A stretch of DNA of 64,000 nt from Megalonaias nervosa. Its lineage: Eukaryota; Mollusca; Bivalvia; Unionida; Unionidae. The translations under genes and the position numbers were made by a program. Under the pieces are notes generated by a model, which was not told the origin of the DNA, did no database searches, and saw only the letters and a list, made by a program, of their open reading frames with translations. Shown piece by piece: positions 13,772-27,814 of this stretch. Position 1 is the stretch's first letter. The number at the start of each line of letters is the position of its first letter. Where the stretch lies: contig JAECUM010003676.1 in assembly GCA_016617855.1 (NCBI GenBank), positions 1 through 64,000 of the forward strand, read 5' to 3'.

Positions 13772-16700
13772 TTTAAAGGCCTTTATGCCAGGTGGTTTAC
13801 CTGATACATTTTATTGGAAATGGTCATTTGGTTTATGGGAAAAAGTTTAAAAAAGCATTTCCTGTTGGCTGATGCATGAGGGACACTGGGTCATCCCATA
13901 AACTGATTTTGGGATGTGGTAAGTTGGCCAAGTGGGCTAAGAAGCAATTTCTTTGGTTATCAGAAATTTCTGAATGCAAAATCTCTCTGCCAAATTATTT
14001 CATTATATAATACTCAGTTTCTTCTACTGTTGGAAATGTAGACATAGTTTATTTGCTAATTTCATCTAAATGATCTTAGCAACATTGGACCCATGGTATT
14101 TTCCAAGGGGTTTTGATTTTGAGAAAGGGGTGGTTTCTTTGCTTATAACGTTACCATATATACTCATTTTTAAGTTGAGTCAAACTGCAAACAACAAAGA
14201 TCATGATCTGCTGTAGTATAATGCGCATGCAGATCAGGGTCTATGTTGTTTGTTGCACTGATTACTCCTAACAAACTGCACAGACCCAGATCTGCCAGCG
14301 CAATATGTGATGGCAGATCTTGGTCTGTGCAGTTTGCAGCTGGACTTACAAGCAAGTATATATGGTACTCTAAAAGTGGTTATTTCCTGATAGATGTTAG
14401 AAGTTGGCTAGCTTGCAAGATGCTCATTTGTTTTACGTCAGCAGATGACAAGTCTTTGTTGCCCAGAATAGGATTACACATAGCAAATGTACCAGTTCAG
14501 TACCTTCACTTGGAAATCTTTCAAGTGCATCTGAACATTTTAAATTTTAAATTTTTTTATTTTTTTTTTTATTTTTTATTTTTTTTTTTTTTTTAAGAAT
14601 AGTAATCACACATGCTTTTTTCTGGTATCAATATATCCCAAATCATTCAGATGTGCTGAAACCTTTGCCCTTTGGGATCAGGCTTTAATGTCTTTCTTGG
14701 GAGATGGCAAACACTAATACCAGAAAAAATATGCAAGATCATTATTTTTAAAATGTGAAAATATGGAGGATAATGTATACCTGAGTCAGCAGAAATGCTT
14801 TTCCAAATTCACTGTTAAAATATTTTGGAATCTTCTGATTCCTTAAAGAATCTCTTCCAGCTAGCTCCTCTGCAACCTCTCTCTGATCACGCTCCCAATC
14901 TGCTTTTGTCCTTTTTGGCTGAGGGGTGGGTGGGGGGCTTGGAACAGGTGGAGCCATAGCATTTTCATAGACCGCTTTTACATTACCTGAATGGGAGAGA
15001 ATAAAATCATACTTTTACCCATTGGTATTCTGAAATTTTTTATAGTAATGGAAGATAGATGGAACTTTACATGACCATATGTCAAATATTGTAACATTTT
15101 CAAAAAAAATTGTATATTCTTATTGACAGAAATATTTTGTCTCAGTTTTAAAGTACTTAAATTTTCCATGCCTTCATTTGATGCTACTACTACCCTGACT
15201 ACCCAGCACTTTTCTTCACTACAAATGTGTAAATTTTCAGATGAGGAACGTCCCGCTTCCCCATCAAAGTAATGCACAACATAAGACTTGGTGTTGGATT
15301 AAGTGCGAGACCAACATCAAAATACCATTTTCATTTTATCTTATTTTAAAAGGCACTATTAGTGGATATGCCACTGAATTTAAAGAAAACACTTTCAAGA
15401 TTCAAATTTTATTTCTGAATAAAACTGCCCTTAATGTGATTTTAAGAGTCTGAGAGTTTCATGCCAAAAATGTCAGAAGAATCCTTTGCCTGTTTGTGTA
15501 TTAAATACATACCTGGATCATAGTGTGGCATCTCCTGATCAGCGGAGTGTTGCATGGCAAGGGCCTGAAGATCTGCTGCATTGATTCTCTCTTCTTCTGT
15601 ACGAGGGTCCATCACCTGCAATAAATCTGAGGCCAGGTTACGTGCCTTCACCCACTCTGCATATTCCCTCAGGCCTTGTTGCAAGCTTAAATGGACAAAA
15701 AGAAATGACAAAATTCACTCTAAATCAACTTTTTTTCGGTATGCTTGGATTGTAAAGGTCTCACATGCACTGCTCCCTCGATAACTTGCAAAACAATTTA
15801 TAATATGGGGCAGGCATGGTTCCCATTTTTTTCTTCTAGAAAAAGTGAAAAGAATTGACTCTGATGATCAAAATTAGTAAATGAAACCCTGAAATATTGC
15901 TTGTTTTATCCTCAAAAACTGCAGTGTCCAGAAATCTGAATCAACATCATGAAATTCTCAACTTGTAATAAGAAGTCCTATATTTTGTTACATTTTAACA
16001 AAAGAAAATTCTCAGTACATTGTAAATAACAATCCTTGAAAAAATTTCTATCTGTGAAAATGTCACTAATGCCAATAGGTGGCAACATTTAAAGAAATAA
16101 ATAGCAATAAAGCAGTTTTGTCAAGTGAAATTTTTGTTTTACTCATATATTTTGAGTCAGTTTCATTGTAATCATCATAAAAGCGATATGCCCTCTTGTA
16201 ATCTTATGTGAAAAATCTACCATGTCACAGACACATTTGTTGTATTGTTACACTCAAATGAAAGCAGACCTATTTTGTATTATCATGTTAACTATGTCTT
16301 TTGTATCAAATGAAATAAAGGGACTGGAATAAATAAAAAAGTTAAAAGGCATGCAAACCCATCTCTAGAACAGCTAGTGGTCATGGTCAGGTCAACTCAT
16401 TTCAACTGATCACTCAAATACTATTTACTGTGTAAGTAACAATTAAATTATTCTAGTCATTCACAAATGGGATCAAAAAGAGCTAGGCTAAGTTATTCAC
16501 AAATATTTTCAAAAACAGCAAATACTCACCGAATTCAAAGACTTTATATGGTTCATTATGGAAAAATGAGTTCCAAACTTTTTTGTGAATTTAAAATTGC
16601 TGAATTGGCACTCAGAGATTTGCTCCAGGATGAGCAGAAGTTTCAATATTACTTGCAAAGAAATCACAGCAATATTTTGCACTAACAAAACAATTTTTAA

Positions 16701-18946
16701 AAATCTAGTTTCGATGTTGACCATTTCTGCATGAAACAAAATTTCTCAACTTTTTGAACAAAAGGAATCTTGTTTTGTGCAAAAAAACAGCCATGTAATA
16801 CATACTGTTTTGCAGCTACACAATAAGGCACACATGAATGTGATGTGCTGAAACTTCTTGGAGTTATGTTTTTCATGATCTTTCAGAGACAGATGATCTT
16901 GAAAATAAAGGCAATTTATACTGAAATGTGAACAATTTCATTAGAAAAAGCTTGTTAATTACAACTATTCCAAAAGCAATTACAAAATGAGCATTCTGCC
17001 ATTAAATAATGCCACTACTCCTCCATTTGATGGTCTTCTTGATGTCTAGGCATTTTTCTGAGGTTCCTTGGCAACTTGTACCCTCACTTATAGTGTGGTC
17101 TATGTTTTTTTGGATCCTGTTGTGCATGAGATCTTGTGGGAGATGTGTATCAATTAATATCTGAGCAAAAAGTGGAAAGGTTGACACTTGTTCAGTTTTT
17201 ATGAATAACCCCAGTATATTACATTAACTCTACATTATGTTTCACTTACTGTAAGCGAAGATCCTCTGACATTGGTTTGTACTGCACAAACTGCCTCAGC
17301 TCCAGCATTTCAGGGCATTTCAGTATGGCTATCCTGTGTGGTCCCCTAGGGGCTGCTCCAACTGACAGCCCCTGGCCCACATTTGTACCAAATTTAGGAC
17401 CTGGCTTTTTGAACTCCTTGGGCGGGAGGGTAATAAGATCCCGACATCGAATTCCTGGAGGTAAGATGGATTCTTGGTCATATTTTTTTAGCCATTTTTC
17501 AGACAAACCACCCAAGAATGGCTTAAGAATGGTGATTCCCATTACTCCAGGAAAATTTGGAAGCTCATCTTTAAGGACTGCTGTTGCTGGACTTTGTTCT
17601 GCTGATGTCAAATATTCAGCAATGTCCTGATATCTCAATAACTCTGTACCACTTCCATCTCCATGCACAATGAAGAAGCGTGGAGCATGTTCTTTGAAAA
17701 CTGTAATTTTCTTTTCTCCTTTAGTTGGATCATCACTACTTGACTCTGACACATCATCAGATGCAACTGGAATGACAGCATAGTCTCCATTATTTTTCAC
17801 ATGAAACACGTTTCCATCTGGATCAACTGTTTCCACCACTACATCAGCGTTGTGACTGAAAACATATCGGGGCTCCCGTTCTGGTAAAAGTTGCTCCATA
17901 TTTTTGTTTGGACGTGGGAAGTAAGTCATGATACCCTGTGTGTCAACCTCTAAACGTCCACCATCGCAGTGGTGCAGCATGTAATATCCATCAGGAAACA
18001 CATTAACAGTTGTGCCGTTTCCAAAAATTGTAAGGTTTTCACTGCTTAGGCAATTGAATTCCACTGTGGCATAAGCAGGACACTCAACTTTCACAAATTT
18101 GATGGTCTGTACCTCATATTCTCTTTCAACTGAAAGAAAAGATTTATAGTTTGTGTTCTTCAGTTGTTTCATGTATCACAGTAAGCTTTGTCAATGTAAT
18201 GTAACTGCATTACACTGCTTGTATTTTGCATAATTGTATCATTTACATCAAGAGATAGTTTTGTTTGAATTTGTATATATTATGCAATCAAATACAAATG
18301 GGTTATATCACTGGTTCCCAACCTGTGGGCCACAGACCCCCCCCTCCCGGTGGGGTCTGTGGGGTTATTCCAAGAGCGTCTAAAAGTACAACTATTATCA
18401 TGTGAGGTCTGAGTGAAATGTTTTGAAGTTAAGAAGGGGTTCTCATACTCAAGAAGGTTGGGAAGCGCTGGCTTAGACAACACAGACTCTAATCTGTTGT
18501 TCCATTATGTGCTCTCACATCAGGGTCTTAGCTATTCACTTAAAATCCTATACAGAACAAAAGCACACCAACTCTCTCCTGCCACTACAGCAAAAAACAA
18601 TAATCACGTATATGGTAACCTGACAATTCCTTGTCTCTTTCCTTCTTCACATCCACTTATTTGGTGTTAAATAACAAAATACTTAGAAGGGGTAAATGCA
18701 AAACCTCAAAAGAAAATCATGTCTTTAAAATAAGTTCATTATCAATCCAAACACCTGCAAAAGCAAATTTTGAAATTCAACTGATAATATAAATTTCCCA
18801 AAACATTTGGCCAAATTCTCAGTGAAATGCATTTTGATCCATGGAATTATTTGACATTTAAAATTTATACCTGAAATGCCATTTCTTCCAAGAACTGGTT
18901 TTATTTAAACATTCAAATGAGTCTAATATAAAGCATCTTGTTATGA

Positions 18947-18984
<38 letters not shown>

Positions 18985-21900
18985 ATAAAAGTTGATAAAA
19001 GTTTCATTAGTGTGTATTTTTACATTCAGTAGAGACTGATAAAAGGTGATAAACGTTTCATTAGTGTACATCTTTGCATTCAGTAGAGACTGATAAAAGG
19101 TGATAAAAGTTTCATTAATGTTTATCTTTGCACTCAATAGAGACTGATAAAAGGTGATAAACATTTCATTAGTGTACATCTTTGCACTCCAGAGAGTTTG
19201 AATGATAGTTTACTGTTCTTCAAACTCCCCTGAAGGTATTGCTGAATTTTTTTTCTGAGCAATGCAATCTAGCTATGATCAATAAACCAAGAAATATGTG
19301 GAATGGAGGTTGTTAATCTCTGAATGCCTTTACATTCTAATCACCTCTATTAACATTAACTGTATAAACTGTCCAGGGGTGACAGTATTCCATCAGAGTT
19401 AAGCATGAAGTTTTGCAAATCACTGTTATTTGCTGTTTGTACAGGCTACAATTTATGAAACAGCAAGTACATAAAGCCAGAGTATAATGAAAATGCAGAG
19501 CAGAACCACTAAGTTACGGGAAACCTCAAGTATACATCTGAACCACTCACAAGATAGGAAACCCAAAGTATGCACTGGAAGGCAGTAAACCCCAGGTACA
19601 GAAATCTGGAATACAACTTTGCATGGCAGAAAAAACATGTGTACAAATAGCAAGGCAGCTTAGATATGTGTGGAAGAAATTGACAGAGAAGTTGTAAGCA
19701 TGTACAACTCGCATTTCAGTTGTTTGCTCTACTCATACAAATAACAGGAGTGGAGAGCTTCCTGGTCACATTTCAAGAACACAATAAGAGATTGCATCCA
19801 AATATACACAATTTCCTCATACACTGACAAAACTGCACCATTAACAATATGGCCAATGCTAAATGACTTCCTCGACAATTATGCAACATTTATTAACGAT
19901 CACTTACTATGATAATTATTTGACATTCTGACATTAGATCGGTTTTAGACCTATCTTTCTTTGTTACCAACACTTCAGTCATACTGACATGTGAATAAAA
20001 ATTGATTGTATTTTTCTAACTGCCTGTGGTGAAATGACCTGTGTTATAACTAAATAGTGTTCTTTTCAATAAAAGTATAATTCTTCTTTCTTTGGTTCTT
20101 TAATTATTGCATGACATCTCTTGGGTAATATTATAAAGGTGGCAAAATACCCTTCTGCAGATAGGAGATAGTCTATAGTCTGGCATTGCAGTGTGATCAG
20201 AATCTGTACTTGTGGTATTCTGCCTTGTGAGGTGTACTCAGGGTTCTATACTCAATAATTCCTGCCTTGCAATGTGTACTCAGCATTTCTGTACTTGCAG
20301 ATTCCTTCCTTGCCTAAAGTTCCAATTTGTACTGCCATCACATAATGTGCTGGTAAATCTGGGCCCATGTTGTTTGTTCTATTTATTACTCCTAACACAC
20401 TGTATAAATGCACAGGTTGTCACATTATGGCACATCTGGGTCTGTGCAGTTTGCAGTACATACTATATGCGACCTGAATCTGTTAAGTCCGATATTTTCT
20501 CTGCAAATGTCTTACCATCTCTTTGGAAATCTTATGTTAATATGGAAATTGATAAACCAATTCATAAAAAATGATTTTAATTTCTAATCAATACAATAAT
20601 ATTCATGACAAATGTACCTGATGGACAAATGCACCTGACGGACAAATGTACCTGATTGTGAAGTATCTAAATTGTCATCATCACGTACAGCTACCTGGCT
20701 CTCTCTGTAGTAGGTGGTAATTCTAGTGCTGTCAGCATGTTCAACTATGGTGGTGCCATCTGGGTAGCTAACTATCATCACATGATCATCTCGTGTAGAC
20801 ATGGACTGTAACAGTAAATTATAATTGGGTGATTTGTTATATGCATGGCTTTTTAATTTCATCTTTTATTTATATCAACATATAATCTGACAAAACCCAA
20901 TCATTTAGCTTCTACAATCTGCAAATTTAAGTACATTAGGTTATTTCTGTGGATCTGGTGAAAGAAATATAGATAAACAAGTATAAACTGCATCTGTTCC
21001 TGATGAAAACCCTATTCTTCTGTATACTTTTATTACATTTTTCTCTTGTATATAAAAATATATAGGAATCTGGAATTCAATGGAAATTCAAGCATATCTG
21101 TGTATATTTAACTAATGCTGTGACTAATCATGTGACAAATCTGTGACAATACAGTTGCAAAATGAACTAAATCAAATGAAGATACTGATGTGTTGTCATG
21201 ACACAGCTACTGATACAGCGAAACAGCAAACGACATTTTCAAAAATTCTGAGACGAAAGTTTGAATTTTAGAATGGGTATAAATTTTGCAATTTGTAACG
21301 AAGGATCTGAGGATGATAATGATGGCTTTAATTATCTGTCATACTGGCTCTGCTGATGTACTGCTGGTAAAACTCAATCTGTCAGCATACAACCACCATG
21401 AGGGTCCCCCCTCCCCAGTACAAAACTATTATCTCCAAATTTAAAGAGCTTAAGTTAAGGTAAGTCAGGAACTAAGTTTTGAAGAAAAAAAAATTTCAGG
21501 AAATTGCCAAACTCATTTTTGGAATAAAACATGTTTCCCTGAAAATAATTACTAAATTATAACACTAGTGTACATCCACTATCTTGCACACAGTCCTGCC
21601 AAGGAAAAAAACTGTCATCACATATTTTTGCTTGTTTTAGAAACAAAAAAAATTCATCTAAAGGCTAAGAGGGGAGTTAAACAAAATGTAGGCCCTCTCA
21701 GTGATTCTTCTTTACATAAAGTACTGGATCATAATATGTTAGAAGTGCATCCACTACCTTGCAAATACAGCCCTCTCAAGCTAAACAAGCTGTTCATTAC
21801 ATATTTCAGCTTCTTTTTAAACAAAAAAATGTGCTTGCAGAGATGGAAGTTATATATGAGTGGTCTCCCCCTGAATACAGTTTTGTGCCAAATCCCATCA

Positions 21901-24234
21901 ATTGTCAGTTATTGGTGGTGCATATTTGCTGATTCTTCCAGGAATATAACTGTGGAGAGGGGTGGGAGGAGGTATCTGCACATATTATGATCAGGTAAGT
22001 ACTATTAAAGAAATGTATGTTATTAAAAAAATTTACTTCCCAAATATGTTATCTGTTTTCGACATGTTAAGATAACAGAGAAGAGGTGGGGGGAGTTACA
22101 GCACCTTATCCTGGCTGTTGATTAATGTAAAAGACTGTGTGTGAATATTTTTTTGAAAACAAACTTAAATATGATGTTCAGTATGAACACAAACCATGAA
22201 AACCCATGGTCAATGGCATAGGGTGGAGGTTCACATTTTAGGAGCAGGTTGTCTATTTTTAGGTATTTTCATACAAAAGGGGGCCGGGTTTAGGACAGTG
22301 GGGTGGCATGCTCCCCAGGCTCTGAGATCCATTTTCCTGATTCAGGGTGGGTGGGGTGGAGCCTTTTTGGCTTGGCAGAAATGTGCTGGAAAGATTTGAG
22401 GGGAGATGTGAAGTCCTTACATCTGCCCTATGGAAAATGGATCTCACCCCTAGGAACAACAATTGTCATCATCATCAGCAGCAGCAGCACCCTCCTCTTC
22501 TTCCTTTGATGGTAAGACATTTACAACATACAATAATCAAATTACCTGGTTGGTTTCTGGGTCAGATGCCAGTGAAATCATTATAGGTTTTAGTTCCTCC
22601 ATACTTCCATCTGATTTGTACATTATTTTGTCTCCAGTTGGGTATGTTATGATCCATGTCCCCTTGCCGCTGTCCTCTTCCACAACCTGGTCTGTGTGAG
22701 GAACCTCTGATGCAGTTGCCTTAACCCCTTTCTTGCCACGATCAGTGCCACCGCCTAGGAGTGAAGGGAAAGAAGTTAAAGTTATTTTATACCATGCAAA
22801 TAGAGATACTAACTTGCATTCAGTTCCAGCTAGTTTGATTTAAAAGTATGCTTCTGTGATGTCAGTTGTACTCAAATATCAAAATTACACATGCAATTTT
22901 GGGCTAAAGAATTCACACTGATTTTATTGGCAATTTATGTACAGTTTATTTTATTATACTAATCAAGTAAGAAGCATAACAATCAAACAAGTATGATGAG
23001 TGAAAACAGTTTCTGGAACAACCACAAAAGTTCAAACAGTTGCTGGAAAAAGCACAAGTTCAAAGTCATCAATAACTTTCTAGCAAATTTAAAACATTTG
23101 ATTTCAACTAACTGAGCACAATTCCAAAATTTTCATATCTGTAAGCCCCAGTATTTATCTGCCAAACTGTAGACATTGTGATTAGTGAGTTTAAAATCAC
23201 CCAGAAATTAATCACTATAATGTATTTATGAACCTGCATGCAGATTCTTGACTACACTATAGATGCAATTATCTGGCATCCTCTGAAGATTCCTGGATTT
23301 TTAATGGCACCTTCAACACATTCTTGCCTATTTCATGCCCAGGAGATGGAAGCTAAATGCCTTTCACAAGACCACACTGACACAGCCCAGGAGATGGAAG
23401 CTAACTGCCTTTCACAAAACCACATTGACACAGCTCAGGAGATGGAAGCTAAATGCCTTTCACAAGGGCACACTGACACAGCCCAGGAGATGGAAGCTAA
23501 ATGCCTTTCACAAGGGCACAATGACACAGCCCAGGAGATGGAAGCTGAATGCCTTTCACAAGGGCACACTGACACAGCCCAGGAGATGGAAGCTAAATGC
23601 CTTTCACAAGGGCACACTGACACAGCCCAGGAATGGAAGCTAAATGCCTTTCACAAGACCACATTGACACAGCCCAGGAGATGGAAGCTAAATGCCATTC
23701 ACAAGGCCATACTGACAAAGCCAACCCAGACTGACTTGGGCAGGCACCTAACTTGCCATCCCTGAATTATGAGGCCAGTGCTCTACCAACTACCACAAGC
23801 CCCAGTTGAAAAGACAGTTTTCAGAAAAGTTAATTCAACACTGAATGAATAAATAAGAGTAAAATTTTATTGTAAAACTTCCTGTATGTACTGTCTTTGG
23901 CATACATCTTTGTTTCACTATTACTGTTTACACTGCATTGTTAGAAATTGTAAAGTTTGTATAAATTATAAAATGTAAGGAATTCAAAGGGCTATGAGTT
24001 TAAAATTATATGTGGAACATTTTAGTCCTTCCAGTATCTGATATCTCCTGCAAGGAACCCTTGTCTGTAGAACAAAACCTGTAGAAAATATTTGCTAAAT
24101 ATGGATGCTATTGTGTGGCTTATGGCTCATTTATAGTAATAGGCTGATCCAAAGTTTGGTTTAACAATGAGGAAGAAAGAAAGAAAGGCAGGAAGAAAGA
24201 ATTAATAGTTTTTAAACTGTTAAATAATAGCACA

Positions 24235-24306
<72 letters not shown>

Positions 24307-27300
24307 GTTTTCATTATAATATGAATAAATTAAAGAAAGAAATATTCACATGCACAGAATATGTTTTTTGATACAAGGAAATATTTCACCCATGACTGTA
24401 TTATCATTAATTTCCACCTCACAAGTGAAATATTTTCTTATATCTACTAAAATGAATGCAGATTTCATTTTATTATATATTTTGAAGGCAAAAACACTTG
24501 CATGGATTTACCTGAATTTCTGTGTCCATGCAGATAATGGCTGCATTAATACATTCATAGAAAGAAGTTCTGAAATTTTTATACTTTTAAAAATCTGTCT
24601 CATACATGTATAATGCTTCAAAGTGTGTATTCTGTTAAATTATTATTTGTTTTCTTAAGAAAAGAAAATCATTTTATCTTCATCAACACATTTCTTGAGC
24701 AAATTGATGAAGTAAACATGGTCGGGGGTGGGGTCATGTACAATCATCACACAGTGGTCATATCTGATAGACTTCAGGGTGCAACATCTTAAAAAAATAA
24801 ATGTAATGATTGGGAGTTTACCTGTTAGGATTTTAGTTCTTTACCTTATTTACTTCTACATTCAAATTCAAACTGTGCAGCTTTGGAAGCTTCCAGTCTA
24901 GTTGACATAAAATCTGCTGCACCCTAATTTTGAAATTCACTTAATTTCAGTTTGCAATCAACGTTAATTTTTATCCCAGATTATGATATCGTTTTGAAAC
25001 ATGATCATGAATCTGATGAGTTAAAATAACTAATTAAACAATATTTAGTATTATATTTAATTGTTTTCCCTAACAACTATTAATATTTGTCACAGAACAT
25101 AACAGGTACTGTATGGCTGACAATGAATATTGATTTAAATATAAACAAGTCATGAAATGTTCACTCACTGACAGTTGGCATGATTCATGTTTGGTTTGGT
25201 TTTGTTGGGCATAACATCATTTTTCAGCAATGATAGGCTGCACACGGTGGCAGAATATCTGGTAGATGAAGAATCTGGAAAGACCCCAGGAAGAACCACC
25301 AACCCATGGGAAGCTACTGGCAAGCTCTCGCATATCGACTTTGGTTGTGCCGAGACTCAAACTCACTTGGACAGAGATGACTGAATGATCTATAAAGCCA
25401 AGCACCTTAAACCATTTGGCCACTTGGGGCCACTTGGGGCCCCTAGCACAATTAATTTTTGAAACAAAAATGTTGTTTGGAGTTTGTTTTTATGCATTTT
25501 CTGATGGCACCTTCGGATTGCTTACATAAATGTTCAGCCTGGGTATATTTTAAAATATATTCATTCTGATGAAAAGAGTGAAAAAGAGGAAGGGAGGTAG
25601 AAAGAGAAGCAAGAAGAGAAGAAAAATGAATTAGTCCTACAAAAAGGAAACACCAGTTTCAATAACACACATAAGGACAGATATATTTCCTAAATGGAAG
25701 CAGAAAGTAGTTCCAAAGGTAATATAATTTTTCTAACACTGATACATGTCCTCATCTCATTACAAAATAGATAATAAAAATTATTACCCTTTTCCTTCTC
25801 CTTATCTTTATCCTTTTTGGTTGGTGTTTCTGGTTTTTCACCAGACTGGCTCTTGGCACTGCCAGCTCTCTGTGGTGAGCTGTTTCTACTGATAGGGAGG
25901 GGCCAGGGGCCAGTGTGGATGCTAACTGTACCATCAGCATACAGTACCTATAGGAACAAATTATTGCCATTAAATGGAAATTTGAGTATTGTTTCATGTT
26001 ATTATTGTATATGCTTGCTTATATGTCCTGTCGGCATTGGTATTTCTGTAAGCGAGTGTCAAACACATCATGACCACATTAGTTACTGTCAAATCTTGGT
26101 TTTCTTGAAGGTAGATGACAGATACCAATGTTAATATGGTGTTTGCAGTATGTGCAAGGAATAAAATGCTTTCCCCTTGGTAATACAATTTACAAAGCCA
26201 AACTCCATCAACCTGGGGGTTCAGAAATTTTAATTTGTTAGACTTTTCTTACATATGGCTCATTCTTCCCTAAATCAGAGAAGCATTCTGACATTGTGCC
26301 TTCAGAAATGTACTGCTTATGCACAATAATTTGACTACCAAAGTAACCATGTTTTGCATCTTATATATTAAGTAAAATCTGACTTCGAAGAAACATTGCT
26401 GATGATCATGAAATAGTGAGTAATCGTTAATAAAGATGGATTAAGCAGTCTCAATCAAGAAAACAAAACATAATAACTTTTTTCTTCAACATGCATCTCT
26501 TCGATTTATCTAACTTGAAATGAATTGGGTTATTCCAATTTGTGTACATCACTGATTCAAATAACCTCACGGCAGAGTTACAAGAACTCATGACACAAAA
26601 TTATCAGAGTTATTGTCAGTCAATTAAGTAATTAGTGCAAAGATGGTTGTTTATCTCCAACTGTCCATACCTTTAAATTGTCTCTATGACAATAAACTGT
26701 ATAAACCACCTTGTGATGATAGTTTTCCATTAGCATTAAGTATGACTGTTTACTGTCTATACAGGCTAAAGGTTATTCCCCTATAAAATGGTGTCAACAA
26801 AAGCCTCTCTCATAGAATGTATTTAAAATCGTGTTTGGTTTGAACATACACAATAATTTTTTGTGTGACGTGTTCTGGCAGGTATGACTGACATGTATAA
26901 ATTAAGATTCATCTCAAAGAACAATTTAGTTTTATCTTAACCAATTTCTGAGTCTTCTTTTTCTGGAGCCAAATTATGGAATTCCATCCCACCCTACATA
27001 AAGTCAGCTCACTCATCCAATGATTTTAGGAACCATCTTAGACAACATCTACAGAACACTCATTTGTACGATTTTGTGTACTTCTGACTGAGTCTTCTTT
27101 AAAAAAATGCTTTGCACTTATCTGTAATACCCTATATACACTGCTATTCTTTATATAAATCCTGTATGTACTCATCTGTTATACCTTGTACATATTTTAT
27201 AGTTGTTGTATATGAATTATCTAATTTTTTAATAGCTTTGTTGTATAAAGACATCACAACTTGTAAAAACTGTACCTATCAACATAACTGGAGAAGGCCT

Positions 27301-27757
27301 CATGAAAAAAATTTTTTTTCAAACCATATAAGCTTCTTCTTTATATAAAGTCGTTAATTATTCTTACTATTATCATTATTCCTTGGAAACATAAAAACAC
27401 TATGCAGTCTGTTCTAAGTATCACAAGGCACTTCTATGCAGCATACTTTACAGGTGTAAGACATTTGGTTGAAAAATCTCAAACGGTTTGAGAGTTATAC
27501 TTCAAACAAAAAAGTTTACAGACAGACAAACAGATGGACATATCAAAAGCTATATCTACCTATGTTACTTACCAGGAGGATAAAGATAACAGCATATAGA
27601 CAGTAAAATGTAATTCTGAAGTTCAGTGCAAGGATTAGGAGTAAATATTGATTCCTCATAGATTATACTTCTGAATTCTCCTGCTTTTAATATTTTCTGT
27701 GTGAGATTTGCTTGATAAATAGATCTCCTAATGAAACAGTGAGAGAATCTCCTAATT

Positions 27758-27814
<57 letters not shown>

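Larger units (their letters stand above)
10328..14780. other. SPAG17: SPAG17 intron 19 (about 4.5 kb)
   Basis: Intron between exons 19 and 20. It contains the hAT remnant, a SINE family 2 copy, a tandem-core repeat and a palindromic MITE. No coding exon was seen. Confidence 0.75.
18130..20651. other. SPAG17: SPAG17 intron 16 (about 2.5 kb)
   Basis: Contains the hAT MITE, the CA run with 54-bp array and a palindromic MITE fragment (20325-20475). A short repeat at 19345-19460 recurs at 26680-26775 (AACTGTATAAAC..., ACAGGCTA). No exon was seen. Confidence 0.75.
22755..25787. other. SPAG17: SPAG17 intron 14 (about 3.0 kb)
   Basis: Contains the 48-bp array, a tRNA-like fragment just right of it (23740-23800; minus strand TAGTTGGTAGAGCACTGG), an (AT)n run at 24239-24304 and a SINE family 1 copy. 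No exon was seen. Confidence 0.75.

Noticed and set aside
17277..17630. 117-codon plus-strand frame
   Set aside because: Antisense shadow of the 880-bp SPAG17 exon.
21568..21990. 140-codon plus-strand frame
   Set aside because: Covers a diverged direct duplication, has no recognisable domain and no splice support.
23238..23765. 175-codon repetitive frame (and a 102-codon overlapping frame)
   Set aside because: Produced by a 48-bp tandem array inside a SPAG17 intron; both strands are open for the same reason.
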